This document shows, in pieces, positions 5,147 through 7,835 of a DNA stretch of 7,835 nt. This DNA comes from URNF01 sp045531495 (lineage in GTDB: Bacteria > Bacillota > Clostridia > Oscillospirales > Acutalibacteraceae), in NCBI GenBank assembly GCA_045531495.1, contig JAZSED010000043.1, positions 1 to 7,835 on the forward strand, given 5' to 3'. The notes under the pieces were generated by a model. That model saw only the letters and a program-made list of their open reading frames with translations, was not told the DNA's origin and made no database searches. Within the stretch, counting starts at the first letter, position 1, and each line of letters opens with the position of its first letter. The position numbers and the translations under genes are program-made.

Positions 5147-6643
5147 TTATACTCCATTGCAAAACAGCTTGTTGATTTCTTCTACCGAAATTCTGGCCAA
5201 CATATTGCCACCTTCGTGACCGACATTACCGCTGGAAATGTACGCACTGTAATGTCCTGCCTTCTCCGCTTTTTCGGTGGGCAGATACCCGCCCCTACCG
5301 CAGCAAAGCTGGATGATAAAGGTCTGCTTTGCATAGCTTCTCGCCTTCATATAATTGCCGTAATCGAGGAACAATTCAAACGGATTGGTGGCAAATGCCA
5401 CGTCGCCGAAACGTACAATATGTACTTCGGTGGGATAGAGCTCCTGGTTTTGCTGCTTTCTATATCGTAAGACTGTACCCAAATGCACGTGTAAGGCGGC
5501 GGTATCTTTGTAGTTGAATTCCGCTTTGTCCTTGTTCTTGTCGATGTAATAGGCGATTTCACGCATTGCCGTCTCATATTCTGCTTTGGTTGCTTTTCTG
5601 AGGGGGAGCGGTAAGGTCATCACCTTGTGTTCAAAGGGTGCATCTTCTTTGATGTCGGTAATTTCATCGTACAGGGCGATAATTTCGTTGGCAACGCGTT
5701 TGCCGATAAGACGGCAACCTGACAGGTCGAACATAGACGGGTCAGCTACACGCTCTATGTAGTTTTCACGGGTGATGTTGGGGTCTTTGATAGGTGTTTC
5801 GGGGTTTACCCAACGCACAAGGTCGCGGGGGCATTGGTCACCGCCCGCACCGCCGAGCGCCAAAAGGTAGATATGTTCACCGAACTCGCGGCGGATATAT
5901 TCCTTCACCTTGCCCCAATAGTCTGAGGAAATAAAGCTTCTGTGCTCCAATACCTGCGACGGACAAGCGATGTTGGCAACGATACCGGTTAGGTTTTTCT
6001 GCGTATCAAACATATACAGCAGTTCAATGCCCGAATCGTTACCGCCCTCCATAGCCGTAAAGTTAGCAGAGTTGGTATCGCCCCACATCTGGGCAGAACC
6101 GTCATCGTAGGCAACACGGCGGCAGAAACCCACTACGGCTCTGCCAAAGGCATTGGCGTACATAGCAGGCTTGCGGTTGTCCCACGCCTGCTTTGCAACA
6201 AGGGCGATGCGGTCGGACAGCATTTCCAGCGCTTCTTCGGAATCGATAACGCTGTCGTCGGTTTTTACCAGAGGGGTATACTGCTTTTCTGCCGGCAAGA
6301 ACTCGTTCAGCGCACGAATAGCAGGGGAAATCCCGTCTTGGGTATATTTGATAGATGTGTGCGTATGCGTCACGCTGAGAATTAAGTTCTCAGGCGATAC
6401 TTCATCGGTCAAAGCGGCAAACTTGTCACGAATCCGTTTTAAAATATCCTGATAAAATCCTGCTAAATCACAAGAAACGAATATCGCGTTTTTGCCTTCC
6501 GATTCTACCGCCATAGCAGTGGCGGTAATATCCGATTCAACGTATTCAGCGATACGCTCATAAAACTGACCTGCCAGCAGCACCTTTTTCTCTTGCGGCG
6601 GAACAAGGCTGATTTCGGACCAGCCAATCGAAAATTTTCCCAT
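5147..6643 (-). CDS. neutral/alkaline ceramidase-like hydrolase (N-terminal domain only, cytoplasmic)
   Basis: This 498-residue protein is the first gene of the minus operon. ATG 6643 follows AAAGGGG (6658-6652) by eight bases; an in-frame ATG at 6661 lies before that site. The N-terminus (MGKFSIGWSEISLVPP) has no signal peptide. Several stretches resemble the neutral ceramidase N-terminal domain: SCDLAGF, SVTHTHTS (His93, His95), SSDYWGKV, NPFELF (Glu423) and GRGGYLPT (Tyr453). True neutral ceramidases are secreted, have an extra C-terminal domain and use a Ser nucleophile in a G-N/D-x-S-P-N motif. Here the equivalent reads GGDQCPR (Cys271), and the segment that usually carries a zinc-binding His reads NIACPSQVLEH (Cys227). 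It probably hydrolyses an amide or ester in the cytosol; ceramide is unlikely given the location. My recall of the family alignment is the limit of certainty. Confidence 0.8.
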   Translation of the reverse strand: MGKFSIGWSEISLVPPQEKKVLLAGQFYERIAEYVESDITATAMAVESEGKNAIFVSCDLAGFYQDILKRIRDKFAALTDEVSPENLILSVTHTHTSIKYTQDGISPAIRALNEFLPAEKQYTPLVKTDDSVIDSEEALEMLSDRIALVAKQAWDNRKPAMYANAFGRAVVGFCRRVAYDDGSAQMWGDTNSANFTAMEGGNDSGIELLYMFDTQKNLTGIVANIACPSQVLEHRSFISSDYWGKVKEYIRREFGEHIYLLALGGAGGDQCPRDLVRWVNPETPIKDPNITRENYIERVADPSMFDLSGCRLIGKRVANEIIALYDEITDIKEDAPFEHKVMTLPLPLRKATKAEYETAMREIAYYIDKNKDKAEFNYKDTAALHVHLGTVLRYRKQQNQELYPTEVHIVRFGDVAFATNPFELFLDYGNYMKARSYAKQTFIIQLCCGRGGYLPTEKAEKAGHYSAYISSGNVGHEGGNMLARISVEEINKLFCNGV

Positions 6644-6669
6644 ATAACATTCCCCTTTCATTTTATTGT

Positions 6670-6698
6670 ATTATAATATCGCTCTTTTTCAAAAGCAA
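6670..6698 (-). promoter_or_regulatory. sigma-A type promoter of the hydrolase-transporter-phosphoesterase operon
   Basis: On the minus strand TTGCTT (6698-6693) and TATAAT (6675-6670) are separated by 17 bases. The predicted start is near 6663, giving a leader of about 20 bases before ATG 6643. The -35 shares three bases with the palindrome at 6696-6703, a natural place for repression. Confidence 0.75.
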
Positions 6699-6703
6699 CG
6701 TTG
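6696..6703. promoter_or_regulatory. candidate LacI-type operator
   Basis: CAACGTTG is a perfect palindrome with the central CG typical of LacI/GalR operators. It overlaps the -35 of the minus operon in the 137-bp divergent gap. Symmetry stops after eight bases, so the site is weaker than a classical operator. Binding by the adjacent LacI-family protein is inferred from position. Confidence 0.4.
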
Positions 6704-6715
6704 TGGCTTCCGAAA

Positions 6716-6743
6716 CTTTTTCGATTTATCTTGACCTTTTTCG
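6716..6743. repeat. paired CTTTTTCG direct repeats around the regulator's -35
   Basis: CTTTTTCG occurs at 6716-6723 and 6736-6743, starts 20 bp apart, about two helical turns, flanking the -35 of the LacI-family gene. The same stretch has CCGAAA (6710-6715) opposite TTTCGG (6739-6744). It could be a second binding site used for autoregulation, or chance in AT-rich promoter DNA. Confidence 0.3.
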
Positions 6744-6758
6744 GTATCCGTTTATAAT
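6731..6758 (+). promoter_or_regulatory. strong sigma-A type promoter of the LacI-family regulator
   Basis: TTGACC (6731-6736) and a consensus TATAAT (6753-6758) are 16 bases apart. The predicted start near 6765 coincides with the Shine-Dalgarno stretch (6765-6774), so the leader is only about 16 bases. Confidence 0.8.
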
Positions 6759-6780
6759 GATAGTAAAGGCGGTGAACAGT

Positions 6781-7758
6781 ATGACTATGCGAGAATTGGC
6801 ACGGCTTGCCAACGTTTCGGTTTCAACCGTTAGCAAGGCGTTTCACCAGGCGGGTGACATAAGCGCGGAAACAAAAGAGCATATCTTTGCGGTTGCTAAA
6901 CAGTACGGCTGTTACGGCAAGTTCTTTAAGGGAAAATACCCCAAGCGCGTTATCGCTATTATATGCCAGGAGGTAAAAAGCAATTATTACTCCGTTTATG
7001 TGGAAAAACTGCAGAAGATTATTGAAGAGCATAACGGTATTCCGCTTGTCCTTTCGTATAACTTTGATTCGGCAACACAAGCAGAACTACTCGAATATTT
7101 TTCCGCGTATTTACAGGTGGACGGCATTATCGTATTCACCTTGAAAAACAATCTGAAAAAAGGGTTTAACACACCGATTGTGTCGTTGCTTGGTTCGCGG
7201 GATAATACGGTGGATACCGTGTCGGTGGATATTGTGTCTGCGGCGAATGAAGCTGTTTCCCGCCTTCGCGCGCTCGGACACCGCTGTATTGCTGTTGCAG
7301 GCGAGAAAAAAACGCATAGCCGCCTGAAAATTTTGAGTAATGCGATTGGCTTAGACGACAATGACGCCGCCGTTTTTGTTTCGGAACATCGGTTTGAACA
7401 GGCGGGTATCGATTGTGCCGAAAAGATATTACAAGACCCGACACCGTATACCGCAATACTGTGCGCCTACGATAATATTGCCATTGGTGTTATGAAACAT
7501 CTCACCGAGTGTGGATACAACATACCCGAAGATTTTTCGGTGGTCGGCATCAATAATATTCCGTTTTCGCAGTATGCGGAGCCGTCTCTGTCAACGATAG
7601 ACGAGCGTATTGATGAGATTTGCGATGCCGCGTGGCAACTGTTGGAGAAAAAGATGAAAAATATATATTATCACCCGCCTGAGCCGCTTTGTTTGACGGG
7701 GACGTTTTTGCTGCGTGAATCGGTCGGCAAGGCAAGAGAAACCAATGAAAATACATAA
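6781..7758 (+). CDS. LacI/GalR-family transcriptional regulator
   Basis: This 325-residue protein has an N-terminal helix-turn-helix at residues 3-22 (MRELARLANVSVSTVSKAFH), then the second DNA-binding helix region ISAETKEHIFAVAKQYG. The periplasmic-binding-protein-like effector domain runs from about residue 56 to 315, with family marks DGIIVF (114-119), the stretch from CAYDNIAIGVM to EDFSVVGINN (228-259) and PSLSTIDERIDEI (268-280). ATG 6781 is chosen because AGGCGGTG lies six bases upstream and the helix-turn-helix starts at once; an in-frame upstream TTG at 6703 would overlap the promoter. The hinge between the domains (CYGKFFKGKYPKR) is shorter than usual and lacks the normal NAAARxL helix. 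It sits head-to-head with the hydrolase operon and most likely controls it, responding to a small molecule related to the substrate. Confidence 0.92.
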   Translation: MTMRELARLANVSVSTVSKAFHQAGDISAETKEHIFAVAKQYGCYGKFFKGKYPKRVIAIICQEVKSNYYSVYVEKLQKIIEEHNGIPLVLSYNFDSATQAELLEYFSAYLQVDGIIVFTLKNNLKKGFNTPIVSLLGSRDNTVDTVSVDIVSAANEAVSRLRALGHRCIAVAGEKKTHSRLKILSNAIGLDDNDAAVFVSEHRFEQAGIDCAEKILQDPTPYTAILCAYDNIAIGVMKHLTECGYNIPEDFSVVGINNIPFSQYAEPSLSTIDERIDEICDAAWQLLEKKMKNIYYHPPEPLCLTGTFLLRESVGKARETNENT

Positions 7759-7793
7759 AAAAGGAAGGTATCAGTCGATACCTTCCTTTTTTT
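7757..7793. terminator. strong intrinsic terminator, probably bidirectional
   Basis: GGAAGGTATC (7763-7772) and GATACCTTCC (7777-7786) form a perfect 10-bp stem around the loop AGTC. It is extended by an A-run on the left (7757-7762) and a run of seven T on the right (7787-7793). It starts at the stop codon of the regulator gene. The A-run makes it work on the minus strand as well, for the gene ending at 7800. Confidence 0.93.
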
Positions 7794-7799
7794 GAAGAT

Positions 7800-7835
7800 T
7801 TATCTTTGTACGCGGCCCGAACCGTCGCCGCCCGC
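7800..7835 (-). CDS. possible 3' end of a converging gene (partial, unidentified)
   Basis: On the minus strand the last bases read AGGDGSGRVQR followed by TAA at 7802-7800, seven bases before a terminator that also works in that direction. The other two minus frames run into or through the terminator hairpin. Only 11 residues are visible, so no function can be given and the gene itself is uncertain. Confidence 0.4.
   Translation of the reverse strand, partial: AGGDGSGRVQR

Noticed and set aside
5216..5577. Small open frames on both strands inside the hydrolase gene
   Set aside because: They lie within a well-supported gene, have no ribosome binding sites of note, and show no domain.
5147..6643. 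Annotation as a true ceramide-degrading ceramidase
   Set aside because: The protein lacks a signal peptide and the C-terminal domain and has Cys in place of the catalytic Ser, so only family resemblance is claimed.

Overview
The window looks like a chromosomal piece of an endospore-forming Clostridia-type Firmicute, possibly a gut lineage; that placement is an inference. The evidence is the sigE-sigG-ylmC sporulation core at the left, Gram-positive type Shine-Dalgarno sites (AAGGAG-like) before most genes, housekeeping-type TTGxxx/TATAAT promoters, and moderate GC. No rRNA, tRNA, CRISPR array, insertion sequence or phage gene is visible.

Layout. Positions 1-1441 (+) carry the 3' end of sigE (mother-cell sporulation sigma factor), complete sigG (late forespore sigma factor) and a YlmC/YmxH PRC-barrel protein. 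The 48-bp sigE-sigG gap is almost entirely a hairpin that buries the sigG ribosome binding site and GTG start. A candidate forespore promoter has its -10 element inside that hairpin. Positions 1446-2150 (+) hold a self-contained maltose/galactoside-type O-acetyltransferase gene with its own promoter and a bidirectional terminator. Positions 6643-2172 (-) hold a tight three-gene operon: a cytoplasmic ceramidase-like amidohydrolase, a 12-helix MFS transporter and a secreted, membrane-anchored LamG-metallophosphoesterase. A LacI-family regulator (6781-7758, +) is transcribed divergently from it and ends in a strong terminator. The last bases probably hold the 3' end of a converging minus-strand gene.

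How the genes may work together. The sporulation block is ordinary in content; its interest is the RNA-level control of sigG. The minus-strand operon plus its LacI regulator reads as one inducible uptake and hydrolysis locus: a surface phosphoesterase, an importer and a cytosolic amidase-like enzyme. The substrate cannot be told from sequence. The hydrolase keeps the neutral-ceramidase fold markers, but Cys appears to stand where the nucleophilic Ser and one zinc-binding His normally sit. This locus is the best candidate in the window for an undescribed pathway.

Start codons were set from Shine-Dalgarno spacing. For five genes (ylmC, the hydrolase, the transporter, the phosphoesterase and the LacI regulator) the chosen start lies downstream of the longest possible reading frame.
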